Assembly (NCBI GenBank): GCA_037385045.1
Contig: JARRNJ010000004.1
Coordinates: forward strand, 1 to 64,000
From: JARRNJ01 sp037385045
Lineage (GTDB): Bacteria > Pseudomonadota > Gammaproteobacteria > JASBUN01
Reading direction: 5' to 3'
DNA: 64,000 bases
This document shows positions 37,428 through 45,464 of the stretch, piece after piece; the stretch's first letter is position 1, and each line of letters begins with the position of its first letter. The translations under genes and the position numbers were made by a program. Below the pieces are notes generated by a model, which was not told where the DNA came from, searched no databases, and saw only the letters and a program-made list of their open reading frames with translations.

Positions 37428-39248
37428 ATGAGAAAAAGCATTACCGCCTGTGTATCCCTGTGCCTGCTTTTTGTGCACGGCATGTGCCTGGGCGCCACCG
37501 ACAACGCCGACACCGTGGTGGTGACCGCGACCCGCACGGCCCAGTCCGCCGACCAGACCCTGGCGCCGGTAACAGTGATCACGCGCCAACAGATCGAAAG
37601 CCATCCGCAGGCCGATGTTGCCGACCTCCTGCGCTGGGACGCCGGCATCGACATCGGCCGCAACGGCGGCATCGGCCAGAGTACCTCGGTGTTCATTCGC
37701 GGCGCCGACAGCAACCATACACTGGTGATGATCGACGGCGTGCGCATCAACCCCGGCACCATCGGCAGCGCTGCAATCCAGAACATCAGCCCGGACGTCA
37801 TCGAACGCATTGAAGTGGTGAAGGGACCGCGCTCCACCTTGTACGGCTCCGACGCCATCGGCGGCGTGATCAACATCATCACCCGCAAAGCCCGCCCCGG
37901 CACCCACTACAGCGGCAGCGTGGGCGGCGGCGCCCATGGCACCCGCAGCGTCAGCGCGACGGTGGACCACAAGGGCGACACCGGTAGCATCGGCGCCACC
38001 TTCAGCGGGCTTTGGAGCGACGGCATTCCCACCCGGACCGGCTCACACCTGGACCGCGGATACAGCAATCGCACGGCGATGATCTACGGCGGCCGCAGCA
38101 TCGGCGACAGCCGGCTGCGCTTCAGCCACTGGCAGGCGCAGGGCAGGACGCAATATCTGGATTTCCTCCTCAATCCGGCGGATCAGGATTATACCAACGC
38201 CGTTTCCACCCTGAGTCTGGAAAGCACCCCGAGCCCCGACTGGGTCAGCACCGTCAAGCTCAGCCGCGTGCTCGATGAGATCGACCAGAACCAAAGCGCC
38301 GATTTCGCCCACACCCAGCGCTACGTCCTCGACTGGCAGAATGACGTGCAGGTGGGCCAACGCCAACTGGTAACCGCCGGCCTCACCCTGTCCCGGGAAA
38401 ACACCCGGGCCCGGTCCTCGGGCACGTTCTTCGACGTCGATACCAACGTCAACGCCGGATACGTGCAGGACGCCGTACATGTCGGCAAGCATCATCTGCT
38501 CGCCGGCCTGCGCTATACCCATCACAGCAGCTTCGGCGGCCACGCCACCGGCGATCTCGAGTACGGCTACGACCTGCGCCCCCACCTGCGACTGCTGGCC
38601 TCGGTCGGCACCGGCTTTCGTGCGCCCGACAGCACCGACCGATTCGGCTACGGCGGCAATCCCGACCTCAAGCCCGAAACCTCGCGCAACCTGGAGCTTG
38701 GTTTGCGCTATCGCCCCGCCGACAACCAGCACCTCTCGGCATCCGCGTTTCAGAACGACATCAAGGACCTGATCAACTATGTGGATCCCGATGGCTGGGC
38801 GGGTCCGCTGCCCGGCCGCAACATCAACGTGGACCGGGCCCGGATCCGCGGCCTCGAACTGGAGTACACCTACCACAACGGCCCCTGGGACCTGCGCACC
38901 TCCGGCATCGTGCAGAATCCCGTCAACCGGGAAACCGGCCGGCAGCTTGCCCGGCGCTCCAAGCGCAGCCTGACGGTATCGGTGGACTACCGCCGCGCCG
39001 CCTGCGCCTGGGGGTTCGACATCGGCGCCCACAGCCGGCGGCCCGATTCCGATTACAGCAACGTCATGCTGGGCGGCTACACCCTGGTCACACTGCGCGG
39101 CGAGCACAAACTGACCCGCAGCCTGACGCTTTCAGCCCGCATAGAAAATCTGCTGGACAAGAACTACCAGCTGGCTTCGGGCTACAACACACCGGGCCGG
39201 TCCTTGTACCTGCAACTGCGCTACCAACCGCCCGCCGCGGATCACTGA
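37428..39248 (+). CDS. btuB: TonB-dependent cobalamin receptor BtuB
   Basis: A 606-residue outer-membrane TonB-dependent transporter. It has a signal peptide (about 1-23), a TonB-box-like DTVVVTATRT, a plug domain (VLIRGADSNHT-type FIRGADSNHTLVMIDGVRIN, VVKGPRSTLYGSDAIGGVINI) and a 22-strand barrel ending YNTPGRSLYLQLRY. The cobalamin riboswitch upstream and the BtuF-like gene downstream identify the substrate as a corrinoid. It is convergent with btuF and overlaps it by seven bases. Confidence 0.93.
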   Translation: MRKSITACVSLCLLFVHGMCLGATDNADTVVVTATRTAQSADQTLAPVTVITRQQIESHPQADVADLLRWDAGIDIGRNGGIGQSTSVFIRGADSNHTLVMIDGVRINPGTIGSAAIQNISPDVIERIEVVKGPRSTLYGSDAIGGVINIITRKARPGTHYSGSVGGGAHGTRSVSATVDHKGDTGSIGATFSGLWSDGIPTRTGSHLDRGYSNRTAMIYGGRSIGDSRLRFSHWQAQGRTQYLDFLLNPADQDYTNAVSTLSLESTPSPDWVSTVKLSRVLDEIDQNQSADFAHTQRYVLDWQNDVQVGQRQLVTAGLTLSRENTRARSSGTFFDVDTNVNAGYVQDAVHVGKHHLLAGLRYTHHSSFGGHATGDLEYGYDLRPHLRLLASVGTGFRAPDSTDRFGYGGNPDLKPETSRNLELGLRYRPADNQHLSASAFQNDIKDLINYVDPDGWAGPLPGRNINVDRARIRGLELEYTYHNGPWDLRTSGIVQNPVNRETGRQLARRSKRSLTVSVDYRRAACAWGFDIGAHSRRPDSDYSNVMLGGYTLVTLRGEHKLTRSLTLSARIENLLDKNYQLASGYNTPGRSLYLQLRYQPPAADH

Positions 39249-40156
39249 CCTGCAGCGGCCGCGCGGGCCCGCTGCAACTGCCGGCACAGGCGCCGCGCGC
39301 CCTGCAGGATACGCGGCGTGGCCTGATTGATCAGGTCGGCAGGGATGAAATACAGCTGGCCGTCGCGCACCGCCGCCAGGGCGGGCCAGCGTTTCCAATC
39401 ATCAAGCCACGGCGGCCGGCGGCCGCCGATGCCGCTGGCAACGATGACCTGGGGATCCCGCGCCAGCACCGCCTCGATGCCCACCTGAGGGGTAAGGCCA
39501 CGGGCGTCGGCAAACACGTTGCGGCCGCCGCACAGCCGGATCACGTGGCTGATCAGGTGCCGGCCGGCAACGGTCATCAGGGGGCGATTCCAAATCTGGT
39601 AGAACACCCGCACCGGACTGCGCCCCGAGTACTCCTTGGCCAACCGGCGGTATCCGCGCAGGTACGCATCGATGGCCGGCCGGGCCTGTGCTTCAGCCCC
39701 CGCCAGCCGCGCCAGCCGCCGCATGGTGCTCGCCACGCCCATCAGGTTGTGCGACTCCGAGCGATAAACCGGGATTCCGAACGCGCGCAGCCGCGCCACC
39801 TGGCCCCGGGGACTGCCGCTGCCCCAGGCGACGACCAGGTCGGGGCGCATCGCCACGATGGTCTCCAGATCCAGCGCATCGTAGCGCCCGACCCGGGGAA
39901 TCGCCCGCGCCGCCGGCGGATAATCGCTGCCGCCGATGGTGCCCACCACGCGCCCGCCCGCGCCGACGGCGAACAGCACCTCGGTGATGTTGGGAGCGAG
40001 ACTGACAATGCGCCGGGCTGGATGGGCCAGGGTGATCCAATGTCCGCTGTCATCGCGGACCCGGATCTGCGCTTGGGCCTGGAGCACTGGCATGCCGGCC
40101 CACAACCACACCAGCAGCAGCCAGGTCCATGTCCTGAATCTGCGATCGCCGTTCAT
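39242..40156 (-). CDS. btuF: Cobalamin-binding periplasmic protein BtuF-like
   Basis: A 304-residue class III solute-binding protein. After a signal peptide (about 1-29, ending LQAQAQ) come the BtuF/FhuD features: ARRIVSLAPNITEVLFAVGAGGRVVGT, DYPPAARAIPRVG, DLETIVAMRPDLVVAWGSG and a helical backbone, with RIVAS-like DPQVIVASGIGG. The family delivers corrinoid to BtuCD; no btuCD is in the window. The open frame extends to 40345, but the ATG at 40156 (MNGDRRFRTWTWLLL) gives a proper signal peptide. Substrate inferred from context. Confidence 0.85.
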   Translation of the reverse strand: MNGDRRFRTWTWLLLVWLWAGMPVLQAQAQIRVRDDSGHWITLAHPARRIVSLAPNITEVLFAVGAGGRVVGTIGGSDYPPAARAIPRVGRYDALDLETIVAMRPDLVVAWGSGSPRGQVARLRAFGIPVYRSESHNLMGVASTMRRLARLAGAEAQARPAIDAYLRGYRRLAKEYSGRSPVRVFYQIWNRPLMTVAGRHLISHVIRLCGGRNVFADARGLTPQVGIEAVLARDPQVIVASGIGGRRPPWLDDWKRWPALAAVRDGQLYFIPADLINQATPRILQGARRLCRQLQRARAAAAGQ

Positions 40157-40228
40157 GAGCGCCAAGTCTACCGGAATGTGTACGGCCCGGCGCTGCTCCG
40201 TCGTGGACGCCTGTGCCATACTTGAGCC

Positions 40229-40684
40229 ATGAGTACCCCGGCCAAACCCCAAGTCGTGCCGTTCTGGAAAACCAAGCCGCTGGCGGAGATGACCACCGAT
40301 GAGTGGGAGTCGCTGTGTGACGGCTGCGGACGCTGCTGCCTGCACAAGCTGGAAGACATGGATGACGGCGAGGTCTACTACACCAATGTCGCCTGCCGTC
40401 TGCTGGACCTCGACCGGTGCCGCTGCACCGACTACGCCAATCGCAGCCGCAGGGTGCCGGACTGCATTTCACTGAGCGTGGAGCAGTCGCACGAGTTCCG
40501 CTGGCTGCCCTCCACCTGCGCCTACCGCCTGCTGTTCGAGGGGCGGGAACTGCCTGACTGGCATCCGCTGGTCAGCGGCAACCCGGCCACCGTGCGCGAA
40601 GCCGGCATTGCAGTGCGGGACATCGCGGTGTCGGAGTACGCGGTGGAGGATTTGCGCGAGCATCTGTTGGAGGGGCCGTTGTAG
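40229..40684 (+). CDS. YcgN-family cysteine cluster protein
   Basis: A 151-residue member of the YcgN/UPF0260 family. Conserved Cys residues occur in LCDGCGRCCLHKLED, NVACRLLDLDRCRCTDYANRS and PDCISLS, a metal- or Fe-S-binding-like pattern. Function is unknown. The stop lies 4 bases before the hairpin repeat 40688-40753, which may end its transcript. Confidence 0.87.
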   Translation: MSTPAKPQVVPFWKTKPLAEMTTDEWESLCDGCGRCCLHKLEDMDDGEVYYTNVACRLLDLDRCRCTDYANRSRRVPDCISLSVEQSHEFRWLPSTCAYRLLFEGRELPDWHPLVSGNPATVREAGIAVRDIAVSEYAVEDLREHLLEGPL

Positions 40685-40687
40685 GCC

Positions 40688-40753
40688 AGGGGAAAGGGAA
40701 AAGGGTAAAGAGGAAAACGATCCCTTTCATCTCTACTCTTTTCCCTTTCCCCT
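40688..40753. repeat. Hairpin repeat between ycgN and the phosphatase gene
   Basis: The arm AGGGGAAAGGGAAAAG (40688-40703) is perfectly complementary to 40738-40753, and pairing continues imperfectly inward. It lies just after ycgN and overlaps the 3' end of the convergent phosphatase gene, whose last codons (RGKGKE and a TAG stop) are encoded by the right arm. Such runs of GGGAAAAGGG are seen as dispersed elements in other genomes; whether this one is mobile is inference. Confidence 0.8.
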
Positions 40754-41359
40754 GCTCATCCCCCCATGAAACATCAACCGCGGCAGCGCCGCCTCCCCTT
40801 CTCCCTGAACCTCAATGCGAGTAATCCCCGCGTTCTGCACCTGGATACGAAACAGGTGAGCCGGGGGCATTCCCAGCACGTGACTCAACACCATGCGGAT
40901 CACGCCGGCATGGCCGACGATCAGGACGTGCCGCCCGGCGTGGCGCCGCAACATGTCGTTCCAGGCGCTCACCACCCGCCCCCGGAACGCCGGCAGCGGC
41001 TCGGCGCCGGGCGGGCGCTCACTCATCGGGTCGCGCCAGAACCGACGCAGAACGTCGGGGTCGTGCGCCGCGACCTGCTCCGCGGTCCGGCCTTCCCAGG
41101 CACCGAAGCCGACTTCCTTGAACCGCTCCTCGATCTCCAGCGCCAGCGCCCGGCGCTGCGAGAGTTCCCGTGCGAATTCCAGGCACCGGCGCAACGGCGA
41201 GCTGAGCACAAGGTCCCAGGGAACGTCGCCCGCCACCGCCCGGCGCATTTGGCGCCAGCCCTTGTCGCTCAACGGATCGTCGAGTTGGCCACGGTACTTG
41301 CGCCCGCCCACGGGTTCCCCGTGGCGGATCAGGTCCACGGTTGTGATGACATCGCTCAC
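40733..41359 (-). CDS. Histidine phosphatase family protein (CobC-like)
   Basis: A 208-residue phosphoglycerate-mutase-fold phosphatase with the RHG motif (LIRHGEPVGG), a second Arg in LSSPLRRCLEFA, Glu in EERFKEVGFGAWEG and the catalytic His in IVGHAGVIRMV. It resembles alpha-ribazole phosphatase (CobC), which dephosphorylates a cobalamin nucleotide-loop precursor; its position next to btuF and ycgN supports that but is not proof. The last six codons lie in the hairpin repeat, so the true C-terminus may have been replaced. Confidence 0.8.
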   Translation of the reverse strand: MSDVITTVDLIRHGEPVGGRKYRGQLDDPLSDKGWRQMRRAVAGDVPWDLVLSSPLRRCLEFARELSQRRALALEIEERFKEVGFGAWEGRTAEQVAAHDPDVLRRFWRDPMSERPPGAEPLPAFRGRVVSAWNDMLRRHAGRHVLIVGHAGVIRMVLSHVLGMPPAHLFRIQVQNAGITRIEVQGEGEAALPRLMFHGGMSRGKGKE

Positions 41360-41404
41360 GACGCCAACCCCGGCAGCCCGGCCGTCCCGGCCCGCGGAGA
41401 ATGG

Positions 41405-41946
41405 TTAATGACGGTCCAGAGGGGATTTCGCGGGTTCGGCATGGGACAGGTACAATGCCAGTCCGATCAGGGCAATTCCGGCACCGAGATACAGCAGCTC
41501 GAGGACGTTGCCGAACTGGATCTCAACCGCACACTCGAAGAACTTCACGATCAGGATCATCAGCACCACCTTGCCCAGCCGCGCTTTGAGATCGTCGAGG
41601 CTCTCGATCACCAGCACTTTCGATAACGTCTCGGCACCCTGGGCCCGATCGATCTTGCTGATGAACAACTCGTACAGGCCCAGCGCGAAAATCAGCATCA
41701 CCGTAGCCAGCAGATAGCCGTCGACGATCTCCACCACGTGGGTCACCGTGGCCGAGCGCAAAGCTGCACGCTGGGACTCGAGCAGTGCCGGCGTAGTCCA
41801 CCAGGTGGATGGACGAGCATGTACCACGCATCCACCGTGGCCATGTAGAACATGGCCACGCCCGACAACAGGCTGGCCACCACCGCGGCCACCACCAGGC
41901 GGCTTTCCCACAGCAGGCTCTCGAACAGCTGCTCCAGTTTCTTCAT
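41405..41946 (-). pseudogene. YqhA-family membrane protein, frameshifted
   Basis: The product reads as a YqhA-family inner-membrane protein only if the frame changes. The 5' part (MKKLEQLFESLLWESRLVVAAVVASLLSGVAMFYMATVDAWYMLVH, in pieces) is in one frame up to about 41810, and the 3' part, from LESQRAALRSATVTHVVEIVDGY to the stop at 41405, is in another. The shift lies between about 41785 and 41813, where TGGATGGA (41806-41813) is a tandem 4-base duplication. Either a genuine pseudogene or an indel error. The rest of the membrane helices are intact. Confidence 0.75.
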
Positions 41947-42014
41947 TGCCGCTCAGTACCCCCACACCTGCGTGACGGCTGACAGGCGACCGGCGCCGCC
42001 CGGCTCCAGACGCG

Positions 42015-42040
42015 CGAAAGGGCCCCTGAGGGCCCTTTCG
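42015..42040. terminator. 11-bp hairpin near the LysM lipoprotein gene
   Basis: CGAAAGGGCCC (42015-42025) pairs perfectly with GGGCCCTTTCG (42030-42040) around the loop CTGA. It sits 33 bases past the LysM gene stop (minus strand) and 71 bases upstream of the yqhA-like start. The TTT is inside the stem and no free T-run follows, so it is a plausible but not certain terminator. Confidence 0.5.
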
Positions 42041-42073
42041 GCTGGCAAACGAGCCAAGGCTTTGCGTCCAGAT

Positions 42074-42715
42074 TTACTGCCCGGCCAGGTAGGCCTTGTC
42101 CGACTCTTCGACCACGCCCAGGCTCCAGGCACCGCGGGTCTTGGCGTGACGAACCGCCGCATCCACATCAGCAGCGCTGGGATTGGTGTCGATGGTGAAG
42201 TTCTGCCCCGGGTAGATCAGATCCGCGTCGTGGATCTTGTCACTGTTGGCCTTGTAAATCAGCGGCCACTCGTAGGGGTTGTTGTAGATCTCGGACTTGC
42301 CTGCGATACGCCACAGCGAATCGCCGCGCATCACCGTGTAGCTGGTGGTAGCCTTCGGCGCGGCCTGAAGGCCGCGGTTCATGCTTTTTTCCTTATAGTA
42401 CTGCTGGACCGCCAGATCGCCCTGTTCCTTGGCTTTGTTGGCAAGCTTGATGGCTTCGTCGTACTTGCCGTCTTTGTAGGCCTGCTCGGCCTGCTTCAGG
42501 ATCTTGTCCGAATCACGCCACTCGTAGTCCAGGGCTTTGGCCTTGGCCAGCGACGCCTTGGCATCGGCAATGGCCTGCTCGGCGGCCTTCGCCTTGGCAT
42601 TCATCTCGGTGGCCTGGGGCTTCTGGGGCTGCTGCTGCTGGGTCGCGCAGCCGACGGCCATTCCGAGCGTCAGTACGGCGATCCCTATGATCTTGAGGCT
42701 AGGCAGAATCTTCAT
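42074..42715 (-). CDS. LysM-containing lipoprotein
   Basis: A 213-residue lipoprotein. The signal peptide ends in a lipobox with Cys23 (TLGMAVGC), then a helical DUF4398-like region rich in Ala, Lys and Gln (about 35-105), and a LysM domain (about 125-175, SYTVMRGDSLWRIAG, then NNPYEWPLIYKAN and IYPGQNF). LysM binds peptidoglycan. Upstream, a -10-like TATACT (minus strand, 42814-42809) sits in an AT-rich region. Another DUF4398 lipoprotein is encoded just upstream at 42893. Confidence 0.87.
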   Translation of the reverse strand: MKILPSLKIIGIAVLTLGMAVGCATQQQQPQKPQATEMNAKAKAAEQAIADAKASLAKAKALDYEWRDSDKILKQAEQAYKDGKYDEAIKLANKAKEQGDLAVQQYYKEKSMNRGLQAAPKATTSYTVMRGDSLWRIAGKSEIYNNPYEWPLIYKANSDKIHDADLIYPGQNFTIDTNPSAADVDAAVRHAKTRGAWSLGVVEESDKAYLAGQ

Positions 42716-42892
42716 TGTTGTTGACTCCGAAACCGAAATTATTCTTCAGAAAAGGAAAAAATTGAGCGCCAAGAAAAGCATACATAAATTGAAGCTAACA
42801 CTCTGATCAGTATAGCGTCAAGATCAGAAATAACTAGATGCCGCGCGGTGTGACGTGGCGCATGAAATCAACGGGAATTTCCCAGCGGAGCA

Positions 42893-43204
42893 CTATGGCT
42901 TCCCCGGGGGATGGTGCTCGAGCGCCTCCTGCCGCGCCGCCAAAGCCTTGCGCTTGGCCGACAGGGCCGAGTCGCGGGCCCGGCGGAACTCGCCCAACTC
43001 CAGCTGCTGCTGCGCCTTCTCGATCAACGTCTGCGCCTGGGCCAGCACGTCCGGCGAATAATGCTCGGCGCCGGCCTGGCGAGCCGCCTGGATCGCCTGG
43101 CGGGCATCGCTCATTTCCTGCACCGGCGCGCCGGCGCAGGCCGCGAGCAAGCCCGTGGCCAACATCAACAATATGACTTTAAGCCGGAGTCTTTTCCCGA
43201 TCAT
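42893..43204 (-). CDS. DUF4398-family lipoprotein
   Basis: A 103-residue lipoprotein with a lipobox at Cys23 (LATGLLAAC) and a DUF4398 region (MSDARQAIQAARQAGAEHYSPDVLAQAQTL, in pieces). The family is predicted periplasmic and helical; function is not known. The frame extends to 43267, but the ATG at 43204 gives a normal lipoprotein signal. It lies 177 bases upstream of the LysM lipoprotein on the same strand, and both share the DUF4398-type helical region. Confidence 0.8.
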   Translation of the reverse strand: MIGKRLRLKVILLMLATGLLAACAGAPVQEMSDARQAIQAARQAGAEHYSPDVLAQAQTLIEKAQQQLELGEFRRARDSALSAKRKALAARQEALEHHPPGKP

Positions 43205-43323
43205 TACCGGTGCCCTACCCGCTCGCGGCAGGTGGAGGCTAAAATACTGCATTCCACCCCATCCCACAAGGCAGACTAAACAGCCGGCCGGCGGCCGTCA
43301 AGCAGGCTGATACGCAAAGGAAC

Positions 43324-43698
43324 ATGACCGGAATGGCAGCACAACAACCGCAGGTCACCATTTACCACAATCCACGTTGCAGCAAGTCCCGCCAGACCCT
43401 GGAATTGCTCCAGCAGCAGGGCATCGCGCCGCAGGTGGTCGAATATCTGAAGGCGCCCCCCGATCACAAGGAGCTGAAAAACATCCTCGCGAAGCTGAAC
43501 CTGCAGCCGCGCCAGTTGATGCGTACCAAGGAGAGCCTGTACAAGGAACTGGGCCTGGACGACCCGGCCCTGGATGCCGATGCATTGGTCCAGGCGATGG
43601 TGGATCATCCGAAACTCATTGAGCGCCCGATCGTGCTGGCCGGCGGCAAGGCCGCGCTGGGCCGGCCGCCGGAAAACGTGCTGGAAATCCTCAAATGA
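43324..43698 (+). CDS. arsC: Arsenate reductase (glutaredoxin type)
   Basis: A 124-residue ArsC/Spx-family reductase. The catalytic Cys19 lies in YHNPRCSKSRQTL, and the Arg triad expected of true ArsC is visible in QLMRTKE, IERPIV and LGRPPE. The family reduces arsenate to arsenite with glutaredoxin. No ars operon is present; the gene overlaps wrbA by four bases, which suggests a general stress role. A YffB-like function is an alternative. Confidence 0.88.
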   Translation: MTGMAAQQPQVTIYHNPRCSKSRQTLELLQQQGIAPQVVEYLKAPPDHKELKNILAKLNLQPRQLMRTKESLYKELGLDDPALDADALVQAMVDHPKLIERPIVLAGGKAALGRPPENVLEILK

Positions 43699-44315
43699 GC
43701 GACATCCTGGTCCTTTATTACAGCCGCTACGGCGCCACCGCCGAAATGGCGCGCCTGATCTGTCACGGCATCGAAGAAGTTGCCGGCATGCAGGCGCGGC
43801 TGCGCACGGTGCCGGCGGTGTCCGCGGTGTGCGAAGCCACCGAGGACACGATCCCCGAGGCGGGGCCGCCTTACGCCTCCCTGGACGACCTGCGTGAATG
43901 CGCGGGGCTGGCGCTGGGCAGTCCCACCCGCTTCGGCAACATGGCGGCGCCGATGAAATATTTCATCGATTCCACCAGCAGCCTTTGGCTCGGCGGCACC
44001 CTGGCCGGCAAGCCGGCCACCGTATTCACCTCCACCTCCAGCATGCACGGCGGCCAGGAGACGACGCTGCTCAGCATGATGCTGCCCCTGCTGCATCACG
44101 GCATGCTGTTGTTGGGGCTCCCCTACAGCGACACCGACCTGCTCACCACCCGCAGCGGCGGGTCACCCTACGGCAGCAGTCATCTGGCGGGCACCGACAG
44201 CAAGCTGCCCCTGACCGACGAGGAAAAGCGCCTGTGCCGGGCCCAGGGCAAGCGCCTGGCGTTGGCGGCCCAGGCCTTGTGCGGCGCGGACGCAGACCAC
44301 AGGAAAGTGCGATGA
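43695..44315 (+). CDS. wrbA: NAD(P)H:quinone oxidoreductase (WrbA family)
   Basis: A 206-residue flavodoxin-like protein. LVLYYSRYGATAEMA is the FMN-phosphate loop, GSPTRFGNMAAPMKYFID and FTSTSSMHGGQETTLLSM complete the FMN pocket, and GGSPYGSSHLAG is typical of WrbA. It reduces quinones by two electrons. It overlaps arsC at its start (ATGA) and the DUF2069 gene at its end, so the three are translationally coupled. Confidence 0.93.
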   Translation: MSDILVLYYSRYGATAEMARLICHGIEEVAGMQARLRTVPAVSAVCEATEDTIPEAGPPYASLDDLRECAGLALGSPTRFGNMAAPMKYFIDSTSSLWLGGTLAGKPATVFTSTSSMHGGQETTLLSMMLPLLHHGMLLLGLPYSDTDLLTTRSGGSPYGSSHLAGTDSKLPLTDEEKRLCRAQGKRLALAAQALCGADADHRKVR

Positions 44316-44680
44316 GCGGCGCCGCCGTTGCGCGCTCGGTCGCTCTCGGCGGCTACTTCGGGCTGTGGCTGCTGCTGCCGGCCTGGTACGGCTGGCTGTC
44401 GCCGCCGGTATACATCGCCGTGGGCCCGGCCCTGGTGTTGCTGCTTATGCCCTTGGTGTTTCCCCTGCGGGGTCTGCTGCGCGGGACGCTCTACACCTAC
44501 GCCTGGACCAGCATGTTGTCGCTGCTGTACTTCGCCCACGGCGTCGGCGAAGCCTGGACGCTGGCCGGCGACCGGCCTTATGGCCTGACCGAAATCGCGC
44601 TCAGCCTGATGTGGTTCACCGGCGCCATCCTCTACGTGCGCCTGGGCAAACGCGAGCGTCTGCGCGCCCAGCCGCACTAA
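44312..44680 (+). CDS. DUF2069 membrane protein
   Basis: A 122-residue integral membrane protein of the DUF2069 family with four hydrophobic segments (YFGLWLLLPAWYGWL, AVGPALVLLLMPLVFPL, YTYAWTSMLSLLYFAHG and LMWFTGAILYV). Function unknown. Its ATG overlaps the wrbA stop (ATGA). The longer open frame extending upstream overlaps wrbA and is not used. wrbA next to DUF2069 is a recurrent gammaproteobacterial pair. Confidence 0.85.
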   Translation: MSGAAVARSVALGGYFGLWLLLPAWYGWLSPPVYIAVGPALVLLLMPLVFPLRGLLRGTLYTYAWTSMLSLLYFAHGVGEAWTLAGDRPYGLTEIALSLMWFTGAILYVRLGKRERLRAQPH

Positions 44681-44713
44681 CCCGTCGATTGCGCCAGCCG
44701 GACGCGGGCCGGC

Positions 44714-45406
44714 CTATTCCCCCAGCGTCGCCTTGATGAACGGCACCGTCAGCCGCCGCTGCGCCGCCAGCGACGCATGGTCGAGCCGCTCCAGCAAGCC
44801 GTACAGGGCGCCCATATCGCGGGCACAGCGGCGCATCAGGTAGCGGCCCGCTTCCGGCGGCAATTCCAACCCCCGGCCCCGGGCGCGCAATGTCAGGGCG
44901 GCGAGTTTCTGGTCGTCGTCCAGAGGCCGGAGCCGGAACACGGCGCCCCAGCCCAGGCGCGACACCAGATCCGGAAGCCGCAGACCCAGATCCTGGGGCC
45001 GGCGGCGGGCCGAGACGGCCAGGTGCCCGCCCAGTTCCCGCAGGCGGTTGAACAGGGAAAACAGCGCCATCTCCCACGGCTGAAGCCCGGCAATACGTTC
45101 GACGTCGTCCAGGCACACCAGCGCCATGGCCTCCAGTCCATCGAGCATTTCCGGCTGCAATTCGTCCGCACCGGCCAGGGGTAGATACGCCACGGCGCGC
45201 CCGCCAGCCGCGGCCGCGTGGCACGCCGCCTGCAACAGGTGGGTCCTACCGGTGTCGGGCGCGCCCCACAGATACACCACCGCCGGTTCGGCCCCGGCGG
45301 CGCAGGCGTGCAGCGCGTGCACCGCGGCGGCGTTGGGCTGCGGAAAATAATTGGCGAAGGTGGCGCTGTCGTTGAGCGCCAGGCCCAGGGGCAGCTGCAC
45401 CGTCAT
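44714..45406 (-). CDS. hda: DnaA regulatory inactivator Hda
   Basis: Hda binds the DNA-loaded sliding clamp and stimulates ATP hydrolysis by DnaA after initiation. The 230-residue protein starts MTVQLPLGLALNDSATFANYF, whose QLPLGL is the clamp-binding motif. The AAA+ Walker-A-like loop is WGAPDTGRTHLL, Walker B is ALVCLDDVE, and the sensor Arg lies in VSARRRPQDLG. The open frame continues upstream to 45574, but only the ATG at 45406 fits the family. It is downstream of perM on the same strand. Confidence 0.92.
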   Translation of the reverse strand: MTVQLPLGLALNDSATFANYFPQPNAAAVHALHACAAGAEPAVVYLWGAPDTGRTHLLQAACHAAAAGGRAVAYLPLAGADELQPEMLDGLEAMALVCLDDVERIAGLQPWEMALFSLFNRLRELGGHLAVSARRRPQDLGLRLPDLVSRLGWGAVFRLRPLDDDQKLAALTLRARGRGLELPPEAGRYLMRRCARDMGALYGLLERLDHASLAAQRRLTVPFIKATLGE

Positions 45407-45464
45407 CGGCCGGTGCCCGCCAGCGGCTCGGGCCGGCCATTGCGGCGTTCGTACAAAACCGCCA

